Source: Acidobacteriaceae bacterium UBA1307 (GTDB taxonomy: Bacteria; Acidobacteriota; Terriglobia; Terriglobales; Acidobacteriaceae). From it: 60,779 nucleotides of DNA. Positions 50,740 to 59,597 of the stretch are shown piece after piece; the stretch's first letter is position 1; every line of letters begins with the position of its first letter. Position numbers and translations under genes: made by a program. The stretch lies in contig DBTV01000002.1 of NCBI GenBank assembly GCA_002307235.1, positions 1 through 60,779 on the forward strand. Direction: 5' to 3'. The notes beneath the pieces are model-generated. The model ran no database searches. It saw nothing but the letters and a program-made list of their open reading frames with translations, and had not been told where the DNA came from.

Positions 50740-52365
50740 TTAACGCGGCAGGTTAGCTTCGAGTGGCCCAAGGGTCGGGCGACGGGCCAGCTTTCTGCCG
50801 TCGGCAAAGATCGCAAGGCCACGGCCGCGATGATAGTGACGGCCGGTCTTGTCATAAACGATGGTGAGCAGATGACCGTGGTAGGGCAGGCCATCAAGCG
50901 CAAAGTACGTCCACGCATCGGCGGGCAAAAGCGGATGCAGCACGATGCGATGGTCAAGGCGCGGGCGCAGGCCGATGAGTCCGGTGATCAGCGGATCGGC
51001 AAAGCCGGAGTGGTTGTAATAGCTGCCACGGCCGACCTGCTTGTTTTTTTCGACGAGCATGCGCTTGGCGATCCATTCGCCGGTGTCGGCGTCAAGATCT
51101 TCATCGATCCAATCGATGGTGCGGCCGGAGGGTAACTGCAAATGTTGCGAGAGCACATAATTCGAAAAAAGCTGATAGTACTCGCGCGCACCGATGACAG
51201 ATTCCGGCGCACCGTTGAGAAGATGGGCGAGGCCGAGCAGGGTTTGCGTGGTGGCGAAGGGCCACGCCGGACCATTCCATGTGCACTGATCGCTTGAATG
51301 AAAGCGGAAGCGCGGGCTGCGGCGCTCGGCCGTGGTGGGGCCATATTTCCCTGCGAATCCCTGCGGATCAAAGAGCTGCTTCCAGGCAACGGCATGGTCG
51401 GCGGACGGAATGCCGAACTGCCAGGGGATGTAACCGACTAACTCGCGCGTACCGGAAAGCTGTAGCTGCGTGCCGGGGTCAATGAATTTTTTTTGTTTGC
51501 GAATTCCGGACTCAGAGGCTGGCGACATCGACTCATAAAAGCCATCACGCGGGTTCCAGAGTTTTTCAAGATTGCGGCGCAACGCAGCGGACTTTGCGGC
51601 GAACTCGCGCGCAGTGGTAGCGTCACCGGCCAGGGCGGCGAACTCCGCAATGGCCGCGGCATCGGCGCTCTGATAACTATTGAGCGGCGTGCGGTAGCCA
51701 TCGCCACTGATGGATTTCTCCATGGCATCGCGTGTGTCGATCTGCCAGTAGAGTCCGACAGAAGCATCAAGATTCGAGCCCTCCCATGCCTTGTAATTTT
51801 CGATCAAGCCAGGAAGCATCTGTTCGCCCAGCGCGCGATTGCCGGTGGCAAGCACGACGTTACGCACCGAATCCGCGAGAGGAAAACTGTATTTGCGCGG
51901 ACCGGCTTCGGGCTGCAACCAGAGGCGCGCATACTCCGCTGCAATGCGCGGATTGCGCAACCACCGGGCCTCGCCGAGATGAAAGGGCGCAGCATCGGGG
52001 AGAGCACCGAAGAAGCCGTCGGGGCGCTCGGGCTTCGGCATCCACTCGGTGATGATAAAGCCCGAGCGGGCCTCGACGACATGCTTGCTGAAGGCATACC
52101 AGCGGAAGTAATAGGTCTGCTCGAACTGTTTGTTCGAGGCCTCGAAGAGAGGAATGTTGGCCGCCATCCAGGGCCAGGCATCGGCAGGAACATTGCCCGT
52201 CGCCTCTTTTTCATCGGCGGCAAACTGCGTTGTGTAGTGCCGATAGTTCGCCGGAGTGAGCAGTGCATACGCAGGCTTCTGCTGCTGGGCAAATGCGCAC
52301 GGCATCCACAGAACGGAGAGGAGGAAAACAAGGAGAAAGCAGCTAGAAAAAAACTTTATCCGCAT
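50740..52365 (-). CDS. Exported MGH1/GH63-like (alpha/alpha)6-barrel glycosidase
   Basis: A 541-residue protein with a signal peptide (MRIKFFSSCFLLVFLLSVLWMPCAFAQQQ). The body is an all-helical toroid of the GH63/mannosylglycerate-hydrolase-like type. Markers are QTYYFRWYAFSKHV, SYQSADAAAIAEFAALAG, QCTWNGPAWPFATTQTLLGLAHLL, and SYYNHSGFADPLITGLIGLRP near the C-terminus, followed by a small beta-sandwich. It probably acts on a pectic or plant oligosaccharide outside the cytoplasm; the linkage is not predictable. ATG 52365 starts the signal peptide. A -10-like TATACT at 52468-52473 suggests transcription can restart here. Confidence 0.8.
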   Translation of the reverse strand: MRIKFFSSCFLLVFLLSVLWMPCAFAQQQKPAYALLTPANYRHYTTQFAADEKEATGNVPADAWPWMAANIPLFEASNKQFEQTYYFRWYAFSKHVVEARSGFIITEWMPKPERPDGFFGALPDAAPFHLGEARWLRNPRIAAEYARLWLQPEAGPRKYSFPLADSVRNVVLATGNRALGEQMLPGLIENYKAWEGSNLDASVGLYWQIDTRDAMEKSISGDGYRTPLNSYQSADAAAIAEFAALAGDATTAREFAAKSAALRRNLEKLWNPRDGFYESMSPASESGIRKQKKFIDPGTQLQLSGTRELVGYIPWQFGIPSADHAVAWKQLFDPQGFAGKYGPTTAERRSPRFRFHSSDQCTWNGPAWPFATTQTLLGLAHLLNGAPESVIGAREYYQLFSNYVLSQHLQLPSGRTIDWIDEDLDADTGEWIAKRMLVEKNKQVGRGSYYNHSGFADPLITGLIGLRPRLDHRIVLHPLLPADAWTYFALDGLPYHGHLLTIVYDKTGRHYHRGRGLAIFADGRKLARRPTLGPLEANLPR

Positions 52366-52467
52366 ACAAGCCGACCTGTGTGATGAATTCACTTTTTGCC
52401 GGACCATCCTTGGCCAACCCACGCGCGCCTGGGTGAAACGACATAGGGCCCACCAATGATTTTCACG

Positions 52468-52473
52468 AGTATA
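52468..52473 (-). promoter_or_regulatory. Candidate -10 (TATACT) for the distal half of the pectin cluster
   Basis: TATACT lies in the 185-nt gap between the GH28/CE8 fusion and the MGH1-like gene, within an AT-rich tract (CGAAAAGAAAATAACTG spacer). The -35 region is weak. Confidence 0.35.
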
Positions 52474-52550
52474 CAGTTATTTTCTTTTCGTAGACTATCT
52501 CTATTTTCCGCGGCTGCGGCGTTTGTGCCGCGCCGCGGAATGACAAACAG

Positions 52551-54602
52551 TTACTGCACCAAATTTACCGGATTCCAGTGATCGTCACCGGCAAGGAAGG
52601 TGGATGTGTTCCAACGCGCGGACTCGGCGGCGCTCAACGCATGGGCCGTAGAAACGCGCGTGGACGGGCTGGCGCCTTTTCCGGATGACTCGAACTCGGC
52701 ATAGAAGGCCGTGGCGAGGCTGGACTTGCCAAAGCGCATCCACTCGGACCAGCCGGCAGCCGACACAGGCGCGTCGATCTGCGTGTTCAGCCAAACGACC
52801 GTTGCATAGGGACGCCAGGGACGACCGAGGATGATGTTCTGCGCCTCGGGGTCGGCCATCAGTTTGCAATGGTTGAAGACGTAGCCACTTTGTTGCGCAG
52901 CATAGTGCTGGCCATGCGCGGTGTACATGATGTTTTTGCCCGCGATACCATGCAACTCGCACTCATCGAAAACCGCCTTGCTGTCGCCGAAGGTGAAATC
53001 GACGTTGCCGGCGATATAACAGTTTTTGAAGTACTGTCGCGTGGGCACGCACGGGCCGTAGTCGCCATAGCAATAACGAGCAGCGGCAAAGAGCGTGTCT
53101 TGCGCGCCCAGCACGCGCAGATGCGAAAAGATACCACGATCCGCAGTCACGGCAAGAGCCACGGCCTGTCCCTGATTGCCGGAGTCGTTCGCAATGGTTA
53201 GATGATCGATGGTGACATCATCCGCCTCGACAAAGACCGTCGCGCTGTTGAAGGTGCCACCGTTTTTCGGCGCAGTGTGGTCAAAAACGATGATGGTTTT
53301 GGACGGATCCGCATCAGTGCCGAACAGATGCACATGCGGCTTGCGAAGCGTGACAACCTCGCGATAGGTTCCGGGCTTGACGGCAATCGCACCACCGGTT
53401 GCGGGCAACGCCGCTACAGCCTCGGCAACGGTGCGAAAGTCGGCCGAGCCATCGGCGGCAACGGTCAGTTTTGCGCGCTTGCCCACATGATCGAGATGCG
53501 TGCGATCCACGGCCCAGTGCGGCGCGGCAGCAAAATTCCGTGCGGGGCACGAAGCGACGTCAGCAGAGAGGCCAGCCACATTCTCAAAGACAATGGCGCG
53601 GTCGGAGGGCAGTGCCGCGAGTGGCACGGCAAGCCCTGCTATACAGCTATCCGCAATACGCACATCGTGCAGTTTTCCGCCCTTGGCGCCCTGCAGATTG
53701 AAGGTGAATGCGGCCGCGGTATTTTCGATCACCGCATGCGCGATCTGCACCTTGGCCAGGTTTCCGTAGACGGGATCACCGAGCGAAACGCCCGCCCCAC
53801 CATGCACCAACAGGCCGTCAATGAAAGCGCGTTCAGTGCCACCAAGAATGCTGGCACGCAGGTCAATGCCCGCGCCGGGAACATGTGTCGCGATGGCGGA
53901 AAGTCGCGCGTCGGGGGAATTGCTCAATAGAATGCCAGAGGCACCAGAAGCCTCATGGGGCGCATCGATAGTGAGATTGCTGACACGCGGCCCTGGAGTT
54001 TTATAGATGGACAAGTGCCAGCGGGCCGCATTGCGCAGGTGCAGGCCAACAACCGAGAAACTCTGGGATTCATAATCCGAGACGAGATCGGGCGCGGTGA
54101 TGCGCTGCTGCCGATTGTGCGTCCACCATGCAGATCCCTGACCATCGATTGCACCCTCGCCCGCGAGACCACTGAAGGCCGCCTGATACGAAAACAGAAA
54201 CGGCTTGCAGGCTGGCTGCGTGCCTTCGACATAAGGATGCTCGACTTCGCTGCAACTGTGCGGAGCCAGATCGTAATCGCGTGGATTACGCGATGCGTAG
54301 AGCGTCACCGACTTATCGACGAACAACGTGACGCCACGCGGAATCACCAACGGTGCCGCGAGAAAAGCGGCGCGCACGCCCTCGGCCTGAAGCACAACGG
54401 CCTTGCCCGGCGCGCAGGCATCCAGTGCCGCCTGCAAGCGGAGCGTATCCGGCGGGGCGATCGCCGACAGCGCGGCCTTTTCCGTCAGGTGAGCACTGAG
54501 CACCGTGCAAGCCACCACAGAAGTATCTTCGGCAAAAAGCGAGTGTCCAGCACTTAAGGCACACAACAGAGACAACAGACAGGCAACAACTCTGGATCGC
54601 AT
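52551..54602 (-). CDS. Exported fusion: inactive GH28-like beta-helix plus CE8 pectin methylesterase
   Basis: A 683-residue exported protein with a signal peptide (MRSRVVACLLSLLCALSAGHSLFA). The C-terminal CE8 pectinesterase (about 375-683) has all catalytic residues: Q479 (GNQGQAVAL), Q501-D502 (GAQDTLFAAA), D535 (GNVDFTFGDS) and R594 (LGRPWRPYA). The N-terminal 35-370 is a GH28-like right-handed helix, but every catalytic motif is lost. The NTD segment reads SGASGILLS (219-227), the DD segment PGAGIDL, the GHG segment GGAGVSLG (His to Ala270) and the RIK segment FTFNLQ. It is therefore probably a pectin-binding module that positions the esterase. The adjacent GH28 gene is fully active-type. 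ATG 54602 has AAGGA upstream. Confidence 0.85.
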   Translation of the reverse strand: MRSRVVACLLSLLCALSAGHSLFAEDTSVVACTVLSAHLTEKAALSAIAPPDTLRLQAALDACAPGKAVVLQAEGVRAAFLAAPLVIPRGVTLFVDKSVTLYASRNPRDYDLAPHSCSEVEHPYVEGTQPACKPFLFSYQAAFSGLAGEGAIDGQGSAWWTHNRQQRITAPDLVSDYESQSFSVVGLHLRNAARWHLSIYKTPGPRVSNLTIDAPHEASGASGILLSNSPDARLSAIATHVPGAGIDLRASILGGTERAFIDGLLVHGGAGVSLGDPVYGNLAKVQIAHAVIENTAAAFTFNLQGAKGGKLHDVRIADSCIAGLAVPLAALPSDRAIVFENVAGLSADVASCPARNFAAAPHWAVDRTHLDHVGKRAKLTVAADGSADFRTVAEAVAALPATGGAIAVKPGTYREVVTLRKPHVHLFGTDADPSKTIIVFDHTAPKNGGTFNSATVFVEADDVTIDHLTIANDSGNQGQAVALAVTADRGIFSHLRVLGAQDTLFAAARYCYGDYGPCVPTRQYFKNCYIAGNVDFTFGDSKAVFDECELHGIAGKNIMYTAHGQHYAAQQSGYVFNHCKLMADPEAQNIILGRPWRPYATVVWLNTQIDAPVSAAGWSEWMRFGKSSLATAFYAEFESSGKGASPSTRVSTAHALSAAESARWNTSTFLAGDDHWNPVNLVQ

Positions 54603-54647
54603 GGGGTTCCTTTGAAGCGGCGTGTTTCCACGCCGCCTACCCACATT

Positions 54648-55928
54648 CTACTTCCGCTCGATCTTCGCGTTCGGTAGCAGCGTATACGTCTCTCCCTCCG
54701 CCGCCGTCACTTCAAGATTGTGCGCGGCGATGGTTGCATTGCCCACCTGCATTCCCCGCTTCGCATCGATCTTCACGTTGTCGAGCACAAGGGTCGTGAG
54801 CGGACTCTCGGGGATACTGATGATCGAGGCAGCCTGCTGTGCTCCGGTCGCAGTAAGATTGCGAATGCGGATGTCGTGAAAGCGCGGCGTAAGGCGCGTG
54901 ACGGGCTGCGCTGTATCATTCTGCGGCATGCGCGGATAGTATGCGGTGATCTGGATTGGTAGTTTCACGTTCTCCATCACAATATCGGAGAACTCGAAAT
55001 CGCCAATGTCGCCGCCACGATCACGCCCGGACTTGACGCGAACACCTTGCGTCGTATCTTTGAAGCGTATCTTCGTCGCCTTGACGCGTTGCACGCCACC
55101 GGCAATCTCACTGCCAATCGACATGCCATGACCGTGCAGGAAGACGCAGTCCTCGATCGTGACATCCGTCGTCGGCGCATCAGGGCCATCGGAGCCGGGC
55201 TGGCCGGATTTGATCGCGATGTTGTCATCGCCCGTATCGATCAGCACATGAGAGATGGTCACATGTGTGGATGAGAAAGGATCGATGCCATCGGTGTTCG
55301 CCGAGCGCGCCGGTGCCAGAATCCTGGCATTGCGCACCGTCACATCGTCGCAGTAATACGGTACCAGTTGCCACGAAGCCGAATTCTGCAGCGTGATGTT
55401 TTCGATCAAAACGTGCTTGCAATGGTCGAGCAGAACCAGGCGCGGCCGCCTTGCCGCGGTAAAGTTGGTCGGTGCGCGACGGCTATAGACAGCATCCCAC
55501 CAGGGCTTGCCCGCGCCGTCGATCACGCCACCGCCACGAATCGTAATCGACTCGGCGTTGTTAGCTCGAATCAAAGGCATCAGAGCTTTTTCTCGAAGCG
55601 CAACCGTCTCGGGATAATCGGCAACATCCTGACTTCCGAGCAAGGTTGCATCAGCAGCAACCTCGAGCGTGATCCGACTCTTCAACTCAATCGGCGCGGT
55701 GAGAAAGGTTCCACCGGCCAGCCGCACAACGCCGCCACCTTGCTGCGCGCAGCCGTCAATCGCTTTCTGAAGAGCGAGCGTGTCTTTCGTGACGCCATCA
55801 CCCTTCGCGCCGTAGTTTCGAACATCGCAGAGGCGCTCGGCCCACACAGAAGCCACCGCGACCCACGCCAAGGCAATCAAAAGAACGACTGTCTTGAGAC
55901 AGCACACAGTCCAATTTTTGTGTTTCAT
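54648..55928 (-). CDS. Exported GH28 polygalacturonase-family enzyme
   Basis: A 426-residue exported protein with a signal peptide (MKHKNWTVCCLKTVVLLIALAWVAVASVWAE). A right-handed parallel beta-helix carries all GH28 motifs: N211-T-D213 (SANTDGIDPFSS), D234-D235 (IDTGDDNIAIKS), G266-H267-G268 (HGHGMSIGSE) and R297-V-K299 (GVRVKSGRDRGG). It hydrolyses alpha-1,4-galacturonan or a rhamnogalacturonan/xylogalacturonan variant. The RVK rather than RIK motif is common in exo-acting bacterial members. It lies 18 nt downstream of the sialidase-like gene and 45 nt upstream of the GH28-like/CE8 fusion, in one operon. Confidence 0.92.
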   Translation of the reverse strand: MKHKNWTVCCLKTVVLLIALAWVAVASVWAERLCDVRNYGAKGDGVTKDTLALQKAIDGCAQQGGGVVRLAGGTFLTAPIELKSRITLEVAADATLLGSQDVADYPETVALREKALMPLIRANNAESITIRGGGVIDGAGKPWWDAVYSRRAPTNFTAARRPRLVLLDHCKHVLIENITLQNSASWQLVPYYCDDVTVRNARILAPARSANTDGIDPFSSTHVTISHVLIDTGDDNIAIKSGQPGSDGPDAPTTDVTIEDCVFLHGHGMSIGSEIAGGVQRVKATKIRFKDTTQGVRVKSGRDRGGDIGDFEFSDIVMENVKLPIQITAYYPRMPQNDTAQPVTRLTPRFHDIRIRNLTATGAQQAASIISIPESPLTTLVLDNVKIDAKRGMQVGNATIAAHNLEVTAAEGETYTLLPNAKIERK

Positions 55929-55946
55929 TTTTTCAATCCCTTCGTT

Positions 55947-57083
55947 TTACTTCGCCGGAACTTCGCTGAGCGGTACACGCACAAACTTGATTGTTTGGCG
56001 ACGCCAGGAGTATGTCATCAACAAATCGCCGTTCGCCGCCTGAATAATGGCCGGATACGAGTACTGCCCGGGCCCATCTTCCAGAGTTTTGAAGGCCGTA
56101 AAATGCTCACCCTCCGCACTGACAGCAAGATTCAATGGCGTACGCGTATTGTAACTATGATTGAAGATCAATACGACGCGACCGTCTTTGAGCCGCACGG
56201 CATCAATGCCTGAATTTGGATTCGGAAGGTCGAGATAGCGCGCCTGCGACCAGGTGACGCCATCATCGTACGAGTCAGCAACGGCAATGCGGGCGGCCTT
56301 GGTGTGACCCCGCGCATAAATACGCAAATGGTGCTCGCCTAACTGCACTACCGCGGGCTGGATGATACCGACGGTGGTCTTCGCGGGCGGATAAAGCTTG
56401 GTTGTTACGCTTTCTTTGGCCAGCGCGGGCGGAGGCGCGGTCTGCGCACTGGCCGCGATCGCACCCGCATCGGGCACATCGAGATTCTCCGGAATCGTGA
56501 TGGGACCGTACTTCGTCCAACTTTTTCCCGAGTCCACTGAACGCTCGATCCATACGGCCCACTTGCCGTTTTCGACAGAAGAACCGCTCACGATTGTGCC
56601 ATTCTTCAGCACCAGCGGCTTATCCTTGATGGGTCCAAGAATGCCATCGGGCAGTTTCTCTTCCGCGCTCCAACTCAGGCCTTCATCGCTTGACACCTTG
56701 CGCGCGCCCGTCCACGTACTCGGCTTGGTGCCGACTTTGTAGTAGAGCCAAAGACGACCATCCTTGGTATGAAAGAGCACGGGATTCCAGGATGCAACCT
56801 TCTCTGTTTTTGCAAGTACCTGCGGAGCGCTCCAGAGACCACGATGCAGACGTGCGCCATAGATCGTCTGTTCGGGATTGCCCTCTTTGACGCCGCCAAA
56901 CCACGCTGCAAGCACATCGCCGTTCTTCAGTTCGACCAGCGTCGAGGCATGATGATCTTTCTGTGTTCCCGGCAAGGCATTGCCGTCCCCAGCGGGAGCA
57001 AAGATCCAACCGCTGTTCTGCGCATGGGCACAACCAAGGCTCATCGCCAGGCAGAATGCCGCCATCCATCGCATCGTCTTCAT
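55947..57083 (-). CDS. Exported sialidase-family (BNR) protein
   Basis: A 378-residue exported protein with a signal peptide (MKTMRWMAAFCLAMSLGCAHAQ). The propeller contains three Asp-boxes, SSDEGLSW, SVDSGKSW and SYDDGVTW, plus HHASTLVELKNGDVLAAWFGG, the usual start of exo-sialidase-like plant/bacterial proteins. The typical sialidase Arg triad cannot be confirmed from sequence alone. Relatives in pectin loci are often rhamnogalacturonan-associated enzymes rather than true sialidases. ATG 57083 was chosen because AAAGGAT lies 8 nt upstream and it begins the signal peptide. It starts 19 nt after the GH78 stop. Confidence 0.85.
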   Translation of the reverse strand: MKTMRWMAAFCLAMSLGCAHAQNSGWIFAPAGDGNALPGTQKDHHASTLVELKNGDVLAAWFGGVKEGNPEQTIYGARLHRGLWSAPQVLAKTEKVASWNPVLFHTKDGRLWLYYKVGTKPSTWTGARKVSSDEGLSWSAEEKLPDGILGPIKDKPLVLKNGTIVSGSSVENGKWAVWIERSVDSGKSWTKYGPITIPENLDVPDAGAIAASAQTAPPPALAKESVTTKLYPPAKTTVGIIQPAVVQLGEHHLRIYARGHTKAARIAVADSYDDGVTWSQARYLDLPNPNSGIDAVRLKDGRVVLIFNHSYNTRTPLNLAVSAEGEHFTAFKTLEDGPGQYSYPAIIQAANGDLLMTYSWRRQTIKFVRVPLSEVPAK

Positions 57084-57102
57084 CGCTGCAATCCTTTGTC
57101 TG

Positions 57103-59583
57103 TTATCGACTCGTAATGTGATAGAGGCCAGCTTCGCGCAGGTGCATGGTTGCGCGTGTGCCATTTTCCTCAAGCGTCGTCGCCACGATGTGGCCGTTGA
57201 CAAGCACCACAGCATGCGGGTTTCGCACAGGAACAGAGAGCTTCGCGTCGATGCCTTGAGGCAAGCTGAGATTGATCTGTAACTGCGCCTTTTTTTTCGC
57301 AGAGACGACAATCACGCCTTGCGGCGTTGGTGCCTGCCCCTTGGCCCAATCAAGATCGACGAGATCCGGTCGGATCGTTGCCTGACGAAATCCTGGCGCT
57401 GTAGCACGAATGCCAAGGACCTGCTCGATCAACCACGCGGTGGGAGCCGTTGACCAGCCATGCGCCATGCTGACGAAAAATCCCGTGCGACCATCGGCCT
57501 GAAGAAAGCGATGCGGATCGGTCTTCGGCCAACGCAGATCATAAGCCTCCCAAAAACTCGTTGCGCCTTCCGCAAGCATGCCGCCCCAATATGTACGCAT
57601 CCACGCCAGAGCCTCGTGGCGATGGTCCATCCGCGCCATCGCGTCCAGAAGATACGCACCGAAGTATGGACTGATGGTCTGCGACGGCTCTGCTTCCGTG
57701 GCGGGTTGCTGCAACACGCGCGACCAGATTGCGCCATAGTCCTCATCAGGAGCTACGCCCGCGAGAACAGCCATCGCATTCAACTGCCAACGGCGGCCGA
57801 AGACCCCATCCGCATAACGCTGGCGCGCGTGCGCAGCGACAACCTCGGCGCGTTGCGCGGCGTGCGTGAATTGCGCTTCATCGCCCAGTTCACGCAAAAG
57901 CCAGGCCGCGGCACGATAACCGCGCACGAACTCCAACTCTGTGCCTTCAACAGCCTCAGGCGTATACGCAAACAGGTCTGGAGCCCAATCGACAAAAAGC
58001 CAGCGATGACGCTGGTTCGCCAGCATTCCATTCGCATCGAATTCCATGTCCATGGCGCCGACCATCGCTACCAAGGCATCCTGCTTGGTCGCAAGAATCC
58101 GTCGATCTCCGGTGCGCTGATAGAGGTCAGCCAATGCCGAGATCCACAACGCGGTATAACCGGGAATGCCGTTGACATGCTCGCCCGCCGCAGGAATCAG
58201 ATGTGTCAGCGTCTCATCAAGAAGAGAGCTATCGCCAAAGGCATTGCCTATGACCGGAGCCAGAACATCAAGGTCGCCAGCCCACCAACCGCGATCACGC
58301 TTCGGAGCATCCCAAACACCGTCTTGCATGCACAGATGCGCCGTGTGCGCGCCAACCTCCCAAATACGATTCAACAATGGATCGGAGGATGCGAAGGCGC
58401 CCTTGTATGTGACAGGATAGGCAATGCCCTCGAGACGAATGTTACGAAAAGAAGTTATGGGATCACCGTCAATAAATCTGAGAGCCGCATAGCGGAAAGC
58501 ACTCTTCGGCCCACGCGCTATGCTCATGGCCGGCACGCGCACGAGATTTCTGCCAAGATACTGCTCGTCAGAAAGCGCCTCGGATTCTGACTCACCGTAG
58601 CTGACCTCAATCTTTGCTTCGCAGTGGCATGCAGACTCGAAGAGAATCCGACCCGCAACCTCACGACCGAAGTCAAGCAGGAGCGATGGATGCGTGCTAA
58701 CTCCACGTGTAATCTTCACACCGAAACGAGGATGTACGTCGGAACGGGTTAATGCGCTCGCATGCGCGAAGAAAGCCGAATCCGCATGCGTCACCGCGGT
58801 CGGCCACAGTCGATATGTGCGCAATGCAGGCGACATGCCCACATAACCCGGCCAATCATAGAGCCCCGCATCAAGATTCCACTGATAAAACTCAATGCGC
58901 TCTTCGATGCCTCCGAGCGATTGCGCGCGCTGCCATTGCCTATCATCGAATTCTGGCATCTGCCAGTTTGTGGCCAGAGCGGTACTGCTTCGCCACGATG
59001 CATCCGAGATCACAAGCGGAGCGGCTTCACGCCCCGGAGTCGCCGGAACAATTTTTGCAGCCAGAGCCTCACCAAAAGCCAACTGCTGCACGGCAGGCAC
59101 ATCGCTCGCTGTCACAATGCCAAATCCACGCACGAGTTCCAGTGCCAGAAGATTCTTGCCCACATGCAACGCCGCATGCATCTCGACACGATAGACGTGC
59201 GTCGCGAGCGGAGATTGCGGATCGGCTGTGGCATCGAGCACCAATCTACCATTCACATACACCTTGACCGCACGCGGTCCGGCGACATAGAGCGTGGACG
59301 TCGGAGGAATCTTTTCAACAAAAAATTCCTTGCGAAAACCATGCGGATCGATCTTCTTTTGGCGCGTTCGATAGTTAAATTTCGCGTGATCAGGGCGAAG
59401 CACAGCCGCGTCGCGGGCCGTCCAGATCCACTGTTCCGGCAGAGGTGAGTGCGCAGGATTCTGTAACGCAGCCGAGTCGCTCGCCGGATCAAGTGGTTCC
59501 ATGCGCGGCGCTCCTTGCATAACTCCGCAGGACACCACGAACAGGGCAAGCAAAAGATATGCTAATTTTCGCAATGCACGCAT
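57103..59583 (-). CDS. GH78 alpha-L-rhamnosidase lipoprotein
   Basis: An 826-residue enzyme releasing terminal L-rhamnose from rhamnogalacturonan or plant glycosides. The N-terminus has the lipobox V-V-S-C (LLALFVVSCGVMQG), so it is likely anchored to a membrane. Beta-sandwich domains (about 50-400) carry sugar-binding features (VKVYVNGRLVLDA). The (alpha/alpha)6 catalytic domain has the GH78 signature DGVWDAPKRDRGWWAGDLD and the general acid/base in ATSFWEAYDLRWP. A C-terminal beta-sandwich follows. ATG 59583 starts the signal. Spacers to the GH29 gene (14 nt) and the sialidase gene (19 nt) indicate one operon. Its product would feed the rhamnulokinase at 31777-33195. Confidence 0.88.
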   Translation of the reverse strand: MRALRKLAYLLLALFVVSCGVMQGAPRMEPLDPASDSAALQNPAHSPLPEQWIWTARDAAVLRPDHAKFNYRTRQKKIDPHGFRKEFFVEKIPPTSTLYVAGPRAVKVYVNGRLVLDATADPQSPLATHVYRVEMHAALHVGKNLLALELVRGFGIVTASDVPAVQQLAFGEALAAKIVPATPGREAAPLVISDASWRSSTALATNWQMPEFDDRQWQRAQSLGGIEERIEFYQWNLDAGLYDWPGYVGMSPALRTYRLWPTAVTHADSAFFAHASALTRSDVHPRFGVKITRGVSTHPSLLLDFGREVAGRILFESACHCEAKIEVSYGESESEALSDEQYLGRNLVRVPAMSIARGPKSAFRYAALRFIDGDPITSFRNIRLEGIAYPVTYKGAFASSDPLLNRIWEVGAHTAHLCMQDGVWDAPKRDRGWWAGDLDVLAPVIGNAFGDSSLLDETLTHLIPAAGEHVNGIPGYTALWISALADLYQRTGDRRILATKQDALVAMVGAMDMEFDANGMLANQRHRWLFVDWAPDLFAYTPEAVEGTELEFVRGYRAAAWLLRELGDEAQFTHAAQRAEVVAAHARQRYADGVFGRRWQLNAMAVLAGVAPDEDYGAIWSRVLQQPATEAEPSQTISPYFGAYLLDAMARMDHRHEALAWMRTYWGGMLAEGATSFWEAYDLRWPKTDPHRFLQADGRTGFFVSMAHGWSTAPTAWLIEQVLGIRATAPGFRQATIRPDLVDLDWAKGQAPTPQGVIVVSAKKKAQLQINLSLPQGIDAKLSVPVRNPHAVVLVNGHIVATTLEENGTRATMHLREAGLYHITSR

Positions 59584-59597
59584 CGGGGCCCCCACCA

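Noticed and set aside
48482..50743. 753-codon open frame antisense to the SUMF1-sialidase gene
   Set aside because: A shadow of a gene with four Asp-boxes and a signal peptide on the minus strand.
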